Under the pieces are notes generated by a model. That model searched no databases. It was not told the DNA's origin and worked only from the letters and a program-made list of their open reading frames with translations. This document shows, piece after piece, positions 43,395 to 52,148 of a stretch of DNA of 64,000 nucleotides. The stretch is from Thermococcus siculi. GTDB taxonomy: Archaea; Methanobacteriota_B; Thermococci; Thermococcales; Thermococcaceae. Position numbers and translations under genes: made by a program. Each line of letters starts with the position of its first letter. Positions within the stretch are counted from its first letter, which is position 1. The stretch spans positions 1,364,001 to 1,428,000 of the forward strand of contig NZ_CP015103.1 in assembly GCF_002214505.1 (NCBI RefSeq). The letters are read 5' to 3'.

Positions 43395-43903
43395 CTTGAT
43401 CCCTCCTCATAGCCAACGTTGAAAGCCTTGATGTTTATCTCTTCCGTTCCCTTCGGAACGCGCCTTCTGATGGCCTCCTCAACGTTCTCCTTCTTCACAA
43501 CTCCTGTCTTGGCAACCAGATATCCCAAAGCCACCATGTTGACCGTCAATGCCAGTCCGGTGCTTTCCTCTGCGAGCCTAGTGAAGGGGGCGCCTATGTA
43601 ATCCCTATCTGGCTTTACCAGGTCGGTGTCGATGATGAGCAGACCGTCCTCCTTCAGCTCATCCTTAACCGTGTCGTAGCCGAGCTGGGCCAGAGCGACG
43701 AGAACGTCGGCCTTCGTGACGATGACGTCGTAAATCGGCTCCTTCGATATTATCACATCGGCTATCGAGTGGCCGCCCCTGCTGGCCGAGCTGTAGTCCT
43801 GCGTCTGAAGGACGTTGAGGCCCTCTATGGCGGCGGCCTCACCGAGTATGACCCCGGCCAGGACGACGCCCTGACCGCCTATGCCGGCGAACCTAATCTG
43901 CAT
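43391..43903 (-). CDS. korG: 2-oxoglutarate:ferredoxin oxidoreductase gamma subunit
   Basis: 170 aa gamma subunit: IRFAGIGGQGVVLAGVILGEAA, QTQDYSSASRGGHSIADVIIS, STGLALTVNMVALGYLVAKTG. By order it completes the delta-alpha-beta set upstream, but a HEPN/MNT pair now separates it from beta. ATG 43903 overlaps the HEPN gene's end; GGAGGGTAAG precedes it. Confidence 0.88.
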   Translation of the reverse strand: MQIRFAGIGGQGVVLAGVILGEAAAIEGLNVLQTQDYSSASRGGHSIADVIISKEPIYDVIVTKADVLVALAQLGYDTVKDELKEDGLLIIDTDLVKPDRDYIGAPFTRLAEESTGLALTVNMVALGYLVAKTGVVKKENVEEAIRRRVPKGTEEINIKAFNVGYEEGSR

Positions 43904-44288
43904 CGTTCTTACCCTCCAGATAGGATTTTGTGAAAGTCAAAAACTCCTCCGCATATTCCAAAATCTCTCTGGCTTCTCCTTCGGTGTACTCAACGAAAGC
44001 GTCGTAATCGGCCGTGTGGCGCATGTTGAGGGCTTTGGAGTAGCCTGTATAGAGTCTTGCAGGCATCTCACCGGTTTTCACGAACTCTTTCCCGAGCTGA
44101 GTGTGGACTCCGGCGTGGCTCTTTGGCGTTATTCCCTTGGAGAGGAGAAGCACCCTTGCGCAGTAGAACATGACATAGTAGGCGCTTGAGATGGCGAATG
44201 CATAGTGTCCGCTCTCAAAGAGTTCTTTGGAGGCAGCAAGTCTCTCTTCGGCTTTTCTGAGCAGTGCTTTCACTTCTTCCGCACTCAT
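43893..44288 (-). CDS. HEPN-domain protein (toxin of HEPN/MNT pair)
   Basis: 131 aa, COG1895-type HEPN: YAFAISSAYYVMFYCARVLLLSKGI is the helical core, and the conserved Arg is in NMRHTADYDAFVEY, the R-x-x-A-D-Y form of the HEPN RNase motif. Helix-rich C-terminus. ATG overlaps the MNT stop (ATGA) and its own stop overlaps korG by 11 nt. Likely an RNase or AMPylation target silenced by the MNT antitoxin. Confidence 0.88.
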   Translation of the reverse strand: MSAEEVKALLRKAEERLAASKELFESGHYAFAISSAYYVMFYCARVLLLSKGITPKSHAGVHTQLGKEFVKTGEMPARLYTGYSKALNMRHTADYDAFVEYTEGEAREILEYAEEFLTFTKSYLEGKNDAD

Positions 44289-44569
44289 ACCAGTACACCC
44301 TCCGTCTTCGCCGTAGTGTAGAGGCTGTCCTTTCTGGAGGTGTGGGGGACTATCATGACCGAGACACCGAGCTCGAGAGTAAGCTCCGCGCTGAGCTTCC
44401 CTATAGTATCCCAGTCCTCTGCTTTTATCCCGTCTTGAAGGATAAGGAGGACGTCAAGGTCGCTGTCCTCTCGGTGATCCCCTCTAGCCCTTGAACCGAA
44501 GATGATAACCTCCTCCACCCTGTCGCCGAAAGCCTCCCGTATTCTCCTGCCCACGAGTTCAAACTCCAT
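44285..44569 (-). CDS. Minimal nucleotidyltransferase (MNT, antitoxin-type)
   Basis: 94 aa with the pol-beta superfamily signature IIFGSRARGDHREDSDLDVLLI (GSRARGD plus DSDLD catalytic Asps). MNT proteins neutralise HEPN toxins, some by AMPylation. ATG 44569 lies 5 nt after a GGTGA embedded in the end of the KGOR beta gene and 1 nt past its stop; GTG 44578 is the alternative. Confidence 0.9.
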   Translation of the reverse strand: MEFELVGRRIREAFGDRVEEVIIFGSRARGDHREDSDLDVLLILQDGIKAEDWDTIGKLSAELTLELGVSVMIVPHTSRKDSLYTTAKTEGVLV

Positions 44570-44570
44570 C

Positions 44571-45425
44571 TCATTCACCCTTAAGCCCGAAGTGCTCCTG
44601 AACCTCGTCTATGAGCTTGTTAAGCTCGGTAACAAACTCGGGCCTCTCCCTGTTAACGAACTCACCGATGACGAACTTGCCCTCAAGTTCCTCCGGCGAC
44701 ATGTTCTTGGCCTTGCTTATCGGAACGGAGTTCTTGAGGTACCAGCGGAGCATCTCGGCCGGCTCCTTCATCCTGTTCCGTCTTCCGAACTGGACCGGAC
44801 ACTGGGAGATGACCTCAACTAGCGAGAAGCCCTTAACCTGAATGGCCTTCTTTATGCTCTCGATGAGCTGGTAAACGTGGGCGGTAGTCCATCTTGCAAC
44901 GTAGGAGGCACCCGCGGCGGCGATGGTTTCGCTTATCTGGAGCGGGTGCTCGATGTTCCTGTAGGGACTGGTGGTGGTCTTCGCTCCGAAGGGTGTTGTG
45001 GGAGCCACCTGCCCGCCGGTCATTCCGTAGATGAAGTTGTTGACCAGGATCACCGTTATGTCGATGTTCCTCCTCGCGGCGTGGAGGAGGTGGTTTCCGC
45101 CGATGCTCGCTAAATCGCCGTCTCCGCTTATGACGACGACCTTCTTGTCCGGAAGGCCGACCTTAACGCCCGTGGCGAAGGCTATGGCCCTGCCGTGGGT
45201 CGTGTGGAGAGTATCGGCGAGGAAGTAGGGCGATGCTATCCATGCGGAACAGCCGATACCGCTGACGACAACGAGGTCTTTGGGATCGATCTTCAGCTGG
45301 TCAACGGCGTTTGCAAATGCGTTGAGAACCGTTCCACCGCCGCAGCCGGGACAGAGGGCAGTTGGGAGTGCCTCCTTCCTGAGGTACTTGATGAGCGGGT
45401 ACCTCGAGTAGATTTCCTTTGCCAT
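44571..45425 (-). CDS. korB: 2-oxoglutarate:ferredoxin oxidoreductase beta subunit
   Basis: 284 aa. CPGCGGGTVLNAFANAVD, SGIGCSAW, HTTHGRAIAFATGVKVG, TPP motif SGDGDLASIGGNHLLHAARRN and NNFIYGMTGGQVAPTTPFG. Starts within the alpha stop (TGATG). Assignment to 2-oxoglutarate follows the conserved Thermococcales gene order (from memory); substrate specificity is not readable from motifs. Confidence 0.9.
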   Translation of the reverse strand: MAKEIYSRYPLIKYLRKEALPTALCPGCGGGTVLNAFANAVDQLKIDPKDLVVVSGIGCSAWIASPYFLADTLHTTHGRAIAFATGVKVGLPDKKVVVISGDGDLASIGGNHLLHAARRNIDITVILVNNFIYGMTGGQVAPTTPFGAKTTTSPYRNIEHPLQISETIAAAGASYVARWTTAHVYQLIESIKKAIQVKGFSLVEVISQCPVQFGRRNRMKEPAEMLRWYLKNSVPISKAKNMSPEELEGKFVIGEFVNRERPEFVTELNKLIDEVQEHFGLKGE

Positions 45426-46615
45426 CAGGCAACACCCCTTATCTCACGCAGGATTTCCTCAACGGTGAGCGGAACGCCGCCTATCTTGTTCACTCCCTTG
45501 AGCAGAACGTCGTCGTTGAGATAGCGCTCGACCTCGATTATCATCTGTCCGAGGTTCATCTCTGCCACCAGAACCGCTCTGACCTTCTTTCCAAGCTGTC
45601 TCATCCTCTCGGCCGGGAAGGGGTGAACCGTCTTCGGGACGAAGAGGCCGGCTTTTATGCCCCCCTCCCTCGCTTTGAGAACGGCACCAAGTGCTGGACG
45701 AGCGGTTACGCCCCAGCTGACTACCAGAATCTCGGCGTCGTCCGTAAAGTGCTCCTCGTACTTCTCGTAAACGTGCCTGTTCCCCTCGATCTTCCTGTGA
45801 ATGCGCCTCACGAGCCTGTCATGGACTTCTGGAGTGTAGACGTCGCGGAGGCCGTTCTCCTTGTGGGTCGAGCCGGTGACGTGGGTGAAGTAGCCGTGGC
45901 CGAAGAGCGGCATCGGTGGAACACCGTCGCCGTGTGGGTCTCCAAAGGGAAGCTTAGCCTCTTCATCGTTCTGTGGAAGCTTGCGGTAGGCTATCTCAAC
46001 CTCCTCTATCGGGGGAATCCTTATCTGCTCCCTTGTGTGTGCCAGAACACCGTCGAAGAGAACCACAACCGGAGTCCTGAGCTTCTCGGCGATGTTAAAT
46101 GCCCTTATAGTCTCCCAGAATGCATCTTGTCCGCTGGTTGGGGAGAGGGCCACTATCGGGTGGTCACCGTGGGTTCCCCATCTTGCCTGGAAAAAATCAC
46201 CCTGGGCGCCCTTCGTCGCCTGACCGGTGCTCGGCCCGCTCCTCTGCACATCGACGAGGACGAGCGGTGTTTCGGTCATCACAGCGTAGCCGAGGTTCTC
46301 CTGCATGAGCGAGAAACCTGGGCCAGCTGTTGCTGTCATCACCTTGAAGCCGGTCCACGAGGCCCCGACCATTGCCGCTATGCTCCCTATCTCGTCCTCC
46401 ATCTGGAGGTAGTAGCCACCTAACTTTGGAAGCTCCCTTGCCATGGTCTCGGCTATCTCGCTCGACGGGGTTATCGGGTAGCCGGCATAGAAGCGGCAGC
46501 CGGCGAATAGCGCGCCATAGGCAACTGCCTCGTTGCCCTGCATGAAGTAGTTGCCCGGCTTGTAGAGCTTCTTTATGAGCCTGATCTGCTCAGGCTCGTC
46601 TCCCCTAATTATCAT
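45425..46615 (-). CDS. korA: 2-oxoglutarate:ferredoxin oxidoreductase alpha subunit
   Basis: 396 aa. QGNEAVAYGALFAGCRFYAG, YPITPSSEIAETMA, QMEDEIGSIAAMVGASWTG, TATAGPGFSLMQENLGYAVM, PFGDPHGDGVPPMPLFGHGY. SD GGTGGTGACGC comes from the end of the delta gene 3 nt upstream. Part of the enzyme that decarboxylates 2-oxoglutarate to succinyl-CoA, used in amino acid fermentation. Confidence 0.9.
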   Translation of the reverse strand: MIIRGDEPEQIRLIKKLYKPGNYFMQGNEAVAYGALFAGCRFYAGYPITPSSEIAETMARELPKLGGYYLQMEDEIGSIAAMVGASWTGFKVMTATAGPGFSLMQENLGYAVMTETPLVLVDVQRSGPSTGQATKGAQGDFFQARWGTHGDHPIVALSPTSGQDAFWETIRAFNIAEKLRTPVVVLFDGVLAHTREQIRIPPIEEVEIAYRKLPQNDEEAKLPFGDPHGDGVPPMPLFGHGYFTHVTGSTHKENGLRDVYTPEVHDRLVRRIHRKIEGNRHVYEKYEEHFTDDAEILVVSWGVTARPALGAVLKAREGGIKAGLFVPKTVHPFPAERMRQLGKKVRAVLVAEMNLGQMIIEVERYLNDDVLLKGVNKIGGVPLTVEEILREIRGVA

Positions 46616-46618
46616 GCG

Positions 46619-46891
46619 TCACCACCTTACCGCTATGGCGAAGTCCGGGCAGAGAAGCTCGCAGAGCTTGCACTTGACGCACTTCTCCGCGTGGACCGGG
46701 ACGGGATAGTGGACACCCTTTTCGCTCAGCTCCTTGCTCCACTCGAAGACCTTTCTCGGGCACATCTCCACGCAGATTCCGCAGCCCTTGCAGAGAAAAG
46801 TGTCGACGTCGATTTCAACGACTCCTTCCGCCTTTCCAGTCACGAGGTAGTTCTCCTTCACGAGGACGGTTTTCCCTTCGACATCTGCCAT
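46619..46891 (-). CDS. korD: 2-oxoacid:ferredoxin oxidoreductase delta (8Fe-ferredoxin) subunit
   Basis: 90 aa with two 4Fe-4S motifs, CKGCGICVEMCPRKVFEW and CVKCKLCELLCPDFAI. Electron-transfer subunit of the KGOR and first gene of the cluster; perhaps shared with the second complex. ATG 46891 follows GGTGAT by 4 nt. Promoter CTTTAAATG is at about 46935-46943. Confidence 0.92.
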   Translation of the reverse strand: MADVEGKTVLVKENYLVTGKAEGVVEIDVDTFLCKGCGICVEMCPRKVFEWSKELSEKGVHYPVPVHAEKCVKCKLCELLCPDFAIAVRW

Positions 46892-46933
46892 AATCATCAC
46901 CCGCGATTTGCTAAACCCGTTTACGTTTGTCAA

Positions 46934-46944
46934 CATTTAAAGGT
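46934..46944 (-). promoter_or_regulatory. Promoter of the oxidoreductase operon
   Basis: TATA-like CCTTTAAATG on the minus strand about 45 nt before korD, the only good promoter in front of the eight overlapping or near-contiguous genes down to 40844, so the embedded HEPN/MNT pair is probably transcribed from it. Confidence 0.5.
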
Positions 46945-47041
46945 TTCGTGGGTGCCCATGAATGTGCATCAAGGAACCGCGGAGAAAGTTATAAGTGCCG
47001 CGAAAAGAAAGGATGAAAACCTTTTCAAAAACGAAATAAAT

Positions 47042-48016
47042 TCACCACGTGACCAGCTGCCAGTCGAGGAGTCCGTTCTCGACTATGTACCCCCACTTCT
47101 CGCGGCACTCCGGATTGAGGTTCTCGATGTGGCTCAGCTCCTGAGTCGCCGAGAACTTCTTTATGGCCCTCCCGATGGCTCTGTCATAGTCGGTGAGGCA
47201 GTTGTGCGGGCCTCTCTTCGAACCGGCACCAACCGGGTCGCTCAGGATTCTCTTGTGTGGGAACTTCTTCTTGGCCCAGATGAGAACATCAACCGCGCTC
47301 CAGAGCCACGGTGGGCGATACTCCTTCTTCTCCCAGAGCCTCTCGTAGAGCGTCCCCTTCTGGATGTCGGTTATGTTGATGGAGAAGGTGTCCGTGTACG
47401 GCTCTGCCTTTATTATGCTCGCCTTCGCATCCTCAATGCCGTCGCGCTCGGAAAGGAAGATCGGCTTGAGCAGGAGGTAGGTCTTGACCTTAGCGCCAGC
47501 TTTGTGGGTTATCTCGGCGGCCTTCACGAAGTCGGCGAAGGTGTTGCCCTTGTTTATTGAGACATCGGCTATGTCATCGTTTGCCGTCTCAAGGCCGATG
47601 GCAACTTCGAAGTGCTTGTCCGGAACTATTTCCGCCAGCTCCTTGACGGCGTCGTGTCTCACCAGCTCGCTCCTGCTCTCGATGACTATCTCCTTAACCT
47701 CGTCGAGTTCCGCTAGGATTTCGAAGATCTTCCTCCTCGTCTCGGGTTTAAGCTCACCGTTGTCGAGGAAGGAACCTGAGGTGAACATCCTCACCGCGAA
47801 GGGACCCTTCTTACCCTCTATCTTCTTGAGGGCCTCCCTTACGTAGTCCACTATCGCCTCTTGGCTCCACTTTACCTTCGGCGCGGCGGTTGGATAGGCG
47901 CACATGTAGCAGGCCTCGTTTATCCGGAAGCGGTAGCAGCCTATCGTGGGCAGGATTATGAAGAGGGCCGTTCCAGTCTTTCCGGCCACGTTGTCCTCGC
48001 TCGTCCAGTACGTCAT
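47042..48016 (-). CDS. raSEA: Archaeosine biosynthesis radical SAM protein RaSEA
   Basis: 324 aa COG1244 radical SAM enzyme. The cluster is formed by cysteines in IGCYRFRINEACYMCAYPT; RMFTSGSFLDNGE, IESRSELV and GLETANDD are family features. Partner of ArcS in converting preQ0-lysine at tRNA position 15 to archaeosine, important for tRNA stability in heat. A T-rich stretch follows the stop on this strand (47000-47041). Shares promoter DNA with surE. Confidence 0.92.
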   Translation of the reverse strand: MTYWTSEDNVAGKTGTALFIILPTIGCYRFRINEACYMCAYPTAAPKVKWSQEAIVDYVREALKKIEGKKGPFAVRMFTSGSFLDNGELKPETRRKIFEILAELDEVKEIVIESRSELVRHDAVKELAEIVPDKHFEVAIGLETANDDIADVSINKGNTFADFVKAAEITHKAGAKVKTYLLLKPIFLSERDGIEDAKASIIKAEPYTDTFSINITDIQKGTLYERLWEKKEYRPPWLWSAVDVLIWAKKKFPHKRILSDPVGAGSKRGPHNCLTDYDRAIGRAIKKFSATQELSHIENLNPECREKWGYIVENGLLDWQLVTW

Positions 48017-48042
48017 TTTCTCACCTGAAGCCCGCTGGGAGT

Positions 48043-48053
48043 TAGGGTTTTTA
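48043..48053. promoter_or_regulatory. Shared bidirectional TATA-like element (raSEA/surE)
   Basis: TTTTTAAAGG reads as a TATA box on both strands and sits about 25-30 nt from the start codons of both divergent genes (48016 minus, 48076 plus), the only obvious box in the 59-nt gap. Confidence 0.5.
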
Positions 48054-48075
48054 AAGGTGAGGTCGAGTTTTTATC

Positions 48076-48855
48076 ATGCCAAGAATACTCCTCACCAACG
48101 ACGACGGTATATACTCCAACGGGATTAGAGCAGCTGTTAAAGCACTCAGCGAGCTAGGCGAAGTCTACGTGGTTGCTCCCCTCTTCCAGCGAAGCGCGAG
48201 CGGAAGGGCCATGACGCTCCACAGACCGATAAGGGCGAAGCTCGTTGACGTGCCGGGTGCAAAGGTCGCCTACGGGATAGATGGAACGCCCACAGACTGC
48301 GTCATCTTCGCCATCGCCCGCTTCGGGAAGTTTGACATGACCGTGAGCGGCATAAACCTCGGAGAGAACCTCAGCACCGAGATAACGGTCTCTGGAACCG
48401 CTTCCGCCGCTATAGAGGCGGCGACCCATGGGATTCCGGGTATAGCCATAAGCCTTGAAGTGGACTGGAAGAAGACCCTCGGGGAGGGGGAGGGCATCGA
48501 TTTTTCGGTGGCAACTCTTTTCCTCCGCAGAATTGCCGAGGCGGTCCTCAGGAAGGGCCTCCCAGGGGGAGTGGATATGCTCAACGTGAACGTGCCGAGC
48601 GATGCAACGCCAGAAACGCCTATCGCCATGACGAGACTTGCCAGAAAGCGCTACTGTCCAACTGTGGAGGAGCGTGTTGATCCCCGGGGACACCCTTACT
48701 ACTGGATAGTGGGGAGGAGAACCACCGAGTTCGAGCCGGGAACGGATGCATATGCACTCAAGGTGGAGAGGAAGGTCAGCGTTACGCCGATAAACATCGA
48801 CATGACGGCGGGGGTTGATTTTGGGGAAGTAAGAATGGTGTTGACGGGGGGCTAA
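48076..48855 (+). CDS. surE: 5'/3'-nucleotidase SurE
   Basis: 259 aa. Metal site [14 protein letters not shown] at the N-terminus, then [57 protein letters not shown]. SurE dephosphorylates nucleoside 5'/3'-monophosphates. Convergent with ftsY (4-nt overlap). Confidence 0.96.
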   Translation: MPRILLTNDDGIYSNGIRAAVKALSELGEVYVVAPLFQRSASGRAMTLHRPIRAKLVDVPGAKVAYGIDGTPTDCVIFAIARFGKFDMTVSGINLGENLSTEITVSGTASAAIEAATHGIPGIAISLEVDWKKTLGEGEGIDFSVATLFLRRIAEAVLRKGLPGGVDMLNVNVPSDATPETPIAMTRLARKRYCPTVEERVDPRGHPYYWIVGRRTTEFEPGTDAYALKVERKVSVTPINIDMTAGVDFGEVRMVLTGG

Positions 48856-49757
48856 GCCTCCCCGAAAATCCTGTCCACGAACCACTTCTCGTCGAAGGGC
48901 TTCAGATCGTCGTAGCCCTGACCGACGCCGACGAAGAGTATCGGCGCTCCAATCGCATGGCTTATGCTCAAGGCTGCCCCTCCCCTTGCGTCCGCATCGA
49001 GCTTGGTGAGGATTACCCCATCTATTCTCACTGCCTCGTTGAACTGCTTGGCCTGCTCGACGACCGAATTCCCCGCCAGGGAGTCGCCGACGAATATCAC
49101 GAGGTCCGGCTTGGTAACCCTGGCTATCTTCTTCATCTCGTCCATGAGGTTTCTGTTCAGCTCGTTCCTTCCCGCGGTGTCTATGAGGACGACGTCTACT
49201 CTTCTGGCCTTCGCGTGCTCTATCGCGTCGTATGCAACAGCGGCGGGGTCTGCCCCGTAGGAGTGCTTGATGACCTTAACACCGATTCTCTTGGCGTGCT
49301 CCTCGACCTGCTCTATGGCCCCGGCCCTGAAGGTGTCGCTCGCCGCTATAACAACGGAGAGCCCGTTCTTCTTGAGCCAGTGGGCGAGCTTCGCTATTGT
49401 GGTGGTCTTTCCTGAACCGTTGAAACCGACGAAGGCTATGACGAAGGGCTTTTCCTCCTTGGATTTAATCATTTCGAGGGGGTCTATCTTCTTCTCCGGT
49501 GTTAGAACCTCAAGAACGGCCTCCCTGACGGCCTGCTCAACTATGGCCCTCTTGTTGGTGCCTATTTTGACCTTCTGGCCGACGAGCTTTTCCTTTATCC
49601 TTCTCCTGAGTTCCTCAACGGTCTCCAGGGCAACGTCAGCCTCGAGAAGTTCTATTTCAAGGTCCCAAAGGGCATTCTCAACGTCCTTCTCGCTTATTTC
49701 AGTCTGAGAGACCTTGTCCACGAATGAGCCTAACTTCTCCTTCAGCTTCCCGAGCAT
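48852..49757 (-). CDS. ftsY: Signal recognition particle receptor FtsY
   Basis: 301 aa SRP GTPase. Helical N-domain (about 1-90) and G-domain motifs: G1 [23 protein letters not shown]3 DTAGRN, G4 [10 protein letters not shown], closing loop GVGQGYDDL. Docks SRP-ribosome complexes at the membrane. ATG 49757 follows GGTGGTGAAG and TATA GTTATAAC is at about 49788-49795, excluding the longer reading to 49853. Confidence 0.96.
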   Translation of the reverse strand: MLGKLKEKLGSFVDKVSQTEISEKDVENALWDLEIELLEADVALETVEELRRRIKEKLVGQKVKIGTNKRAIVEQAVREAVLEVLTPEKKIDPLEMIKSKEEKPFVIAFVGFNGSGKTTTIAKLAHWLKKNGLSVVIAASDTFRAGAIEQVEEHAKRIGVKVIKHSYGADPAAVAYDAIEHAKARRVDVVLIDTAGRNELNRNLMDEMKKIARVTKPDLVIFVGDSLAGNSVVEQAKQFNEAVRIDGVILTKLDADARGGAALSISHAIGAPILFVGVGQGYDDLKPFDEKWFVDRIFGEA

Positions 49758-49985
49758 CTTCACCACCGTAGCTTCCTGGTAGCTCGTTGTTATAACTCTT
49801 GCCTTCTTTAACAACGTCCTTGTGATGCAGCGCCCTAAAGAGATACTCGCCAAGTCCTGTCAATATGCATGCGATATTAAGCAAATGTTTACGTGACTAT
49901 TGTAAACCTTATTGCCGCAATAATTTTGGGATATGCAAAATGTTTAATTGGATATACGTCGTATGTCTGTATGGGGTGTTGGACG

Positions 49986-52022
49986 ATGAAAGCCCTCATC
50001 GTCCTCTGGATAACCCTCTTCATTTTTGTAGGAACTGCCCCCCTTACAGGGGGTGCCGAAATTGGGCCTGCATTACAGGGTACATACTGGGTAGATGTTT
50101 ACATGAATTCCCGCGATGTTGCATCACTTTCTTTGACTGATGAGGGAAAGATTTTGGCCATTGGAGGATCGACCATCTGGATGATGGACACGGATGGAGG
50201 GATTGTATGGGCACACAGTATCGAGAACGTAACCCTAGGGGAGCTTAAACAAACGAGTTCAGGGGATTTCATCATGGCGGGGCGCTTAATCGACGGGTCC
50301 CTGTGGATCGCAAAAATCGGCGGGGATGGGGGTATAAAGTGGGGAAAGGCCTATGGACAAACCATCCGAGGCTACATATCTATATCGCTCGATTCTAAAG
50401 ATAACATTGTAGTTGCGGCTGATGTTGCACCAAGAGGTGTGTGGCTTCTTAAACTCGACAGAGATGGCTGTTTTGTATGGAGTATGACATTTCCAGGTCT
50501 GAGTTCTCCTTCCCTTGCTGTTGATACTTATGGAAACGTTCTCCTGGCAGGGGTCTCAGAAGGTTCTTTGGTGTTATTGAAACTAACTGGTGACGGGCAC
50601 TTGGCTTGGGCTAAAGAATATCTCCCTTCTCAGGGTTCTGGCCACTTCGTTAGTTTAGCGAAGAGTTCCCTCGTTGATGATAGCGGAGGTATTGTTATAG
50701 GGGGAACCTTTGTAAGCGGATTCTATTCGAATGCCTCTGTTTTGTACATCGACCATGATGGCAATGTGAAGTGGGCAAAAATATACGGAACGTCATCACT
50801 TGTTAGGATTAACGACTTAGAAACAGGCTCTCAGGGAGAAGTGATCCTGGGTGGGTTTGTAGCGAGCTTTATGCACCATCCGGACGGATGGATTATGGAA
50901 CTAACTCCCGGTGGGGAGGTGGTCTGGAGCGTTCTACTGGGCACAGAGGACAGTGCTGAGGAAATTCTCGATGTCGTGGTGGACTCTCAATCCAACGTTT
51001 TTGCTTCGGGTTACAAGGGGGTTAGGGGATTAATCGCCAAGCTACCCCCTTATGGATGTTTGGATGGATGCGATGTTATACGTGTGAGAACGCCCTCTGT
51101 GTCCTCAATAGAGCTAGAGTCCAAAAGCATAATGCCTGCCGTATCGCGGGAAGCCTATATTCCAGTTAAAGTTTATTACTCGATTTCTCTCTGGTTCCCC
51201 GAAGTGTCCAGAATCTGCGAGGTTACGCTCTCTGGAAAGCTCGAAGTATCCTCTGAACCCACCGATGCTGAAGTTGTCATTCAGGGAGAGTACTCTTCAT
51301 ACTCAGGGACAACACCTCTCTCGATTGAAGTTCCCGCGGGAAGATACAACGTGAGCGTTGTCAAAGATGAATACGAGAAATACAAAACAACGGTTTCTGT
51401 GGAAGTGGGGAAGACAGAGTCCATCTCCGTAACGTTGGTGCCAAAATTCGGTTATCTGAATGTGACGTCAGTCCCGGTGGATGGCGAGGTGTACGTGGAT
51501 AATTACTTTATTGGGACTACCCCTCTTGAAGAAATAAAGCTGTCAACGGGAACCCACGAGCTGAGAGTGAAGAAGGATGGATACGAGGAGTACGCTGAGG
51601 ACTTCGAGATACGTCCCGGTGAAACCACGAAGATACACGCTGTATTGGAGGCAAAGAGCGGGAATCTTCGCGTAAACTCGACGCTACCGGGTTTGGAGGT
51701 TTATCTGGATGGATCATACATAGGAACTACCCCTATAGAGGGTTACAAAACCTCGGCCGGGAAGCACTTCCTCAGGGTACTCAGAAGGGGCGAGGAGGTA
51801 TACAGTGGGATAATAACCATAGAACCCGGCGGCACCACGGTGGTGCACGTTGTGTTTTCTGGCTCTTCCGAGACTTCTACCGGAACTTCAACGGAGTCCG
51901 AAACGGATTCAACTACCAGCAGCACGGGTGGGACGTCCCCACCTGGAGGGGAGATATGTGGCCCCGGTTCTTTAATCTGGGTTTTGCTCCTCCTCGCACT
52001 GGTTAGACGCGGGAGGTCTTGA
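49986..52022 (+). CDS. Surface beta-propeller/PEGA protein with CGP-CTERM anchor
   Basis: 678 aa. Signal peptide (about 1-25), then a beta-propeller of SBBP-like repeats (about 40-355, recurring GDGGIKWGKAYG-type WAK.YG motifs). Three PEGA domains follow (about 415-485, 487-560, 562-625; each with GTTPLEEI-like turns and YEEY or GYEE segments). A Thr/Ser-rich stalk and a C-terminal ICGPGSLIWVLLLLALVRRGRS-type tail close it; this is the CGP-CTERM sorting signal of Thermococcales. The N-terminal two thirds is visibly more A/T-rich than its neighbours. TATA-like GTTTAATTGG is near 49937-49946. Probably attached to the cell surface; ligand unknown. Confidence 0.88.
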   Translation: MKALIVLWITLFIFVGTAPLTGGAEIGPALQGTYWVDVYMNSRDVASLSLTDEGKILAIGGSTIWMMDTDGGIVWAHSIENVTLGELKQTSSGDFIMAGRLIDGSLWIAKIGGDGGIKWGKAYGQTIRGYISISLDSKDNIVVAADVAPRGVWLLKLDRDGCFVWSMTFPGLSSPSLAVDTYGNVLLAGVSEGSLVLLKLTGDGHLAWAKEYLPSQGSGHFVSLAKSSLVDDSGGIVIGGTFVSGFYSNASVLYIDHDGNVKWAKIYGTSSLVRINDLETGSQGEVILGGFVASFMHHPDGWIMELTPGGEVVWSVLLGTEDSAEEILDVVVDSQSNVFASGYKGVRGLIAKLPPYGCLDGCDVIRVRTPSVSSIELESKSIMPAVSREAYIPVKVYYSISLWFPEVSRICEVTLSGKLEVSSEPTDAEVVIQGEYSSYSGTTPLSIEVPAGRYNVSVVKDEYEKYKTTVSVEVGKTESISVTLVPKFGYLNVTSVPVDGEVYVDNYFIGTTPLEEIKLSTGTHELRVKKDGYEEYAEDFEIRPGETTKIHAVLEAKSGNLRVNSTLPGLEVYLDGSYIGTTPIEGYKTSAGKHFLRVLRRGEEVYSGIITIEPGGTTVVHVVFSGSSETSTGTSTESETDSTTSSTGGTSPPGGEICGPGSLIWVLLLLALVRRGRS

Positions 52023-52037
52023 ATTTTTATATTTTCT

Positions 52038-52096
52038 GCCCTCGGCGATAGCTGGTGTCATCACACCTCAGACCCGAAGCCACTCGTCATCGGGCG
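52038..52096 (-). ncRNA. C/D box-like sRNA
   Basis: Read on the minus strand: box C CCGATGA (52093-52087), D' CTGA (52071-52068), C' GTGATGA (52064-52058), D CCGA (52045-52042), flanked by GCCC and GGGC that can pair. Internal boxes are canonical; in the terminal pair both U residues of the consensus are C, a matched change. The guide before D (CACCAGCTATCG, 52057-52046) is complementary to CGATAGCTGGTG, close to the highly conserved GAUAGCUGGU of large-subunit rRNA (from memory). TATA GTTTATAAAC lies at 52116-52125. Confidence 0.65.
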
Positions 52097-52148
52097 GGGT
52101 GGACTTATCGCGCCAGTTTATAAACTTCCTCGTGCCTCAGTCAGGCAC

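Noticed and set aside
42282-43412. 376-residue plus-strand open frame antisense to an oxidoreductase alpha subunit
   Set aside because: Sense strand has full-length conserved family motifs; the antisense product has none.
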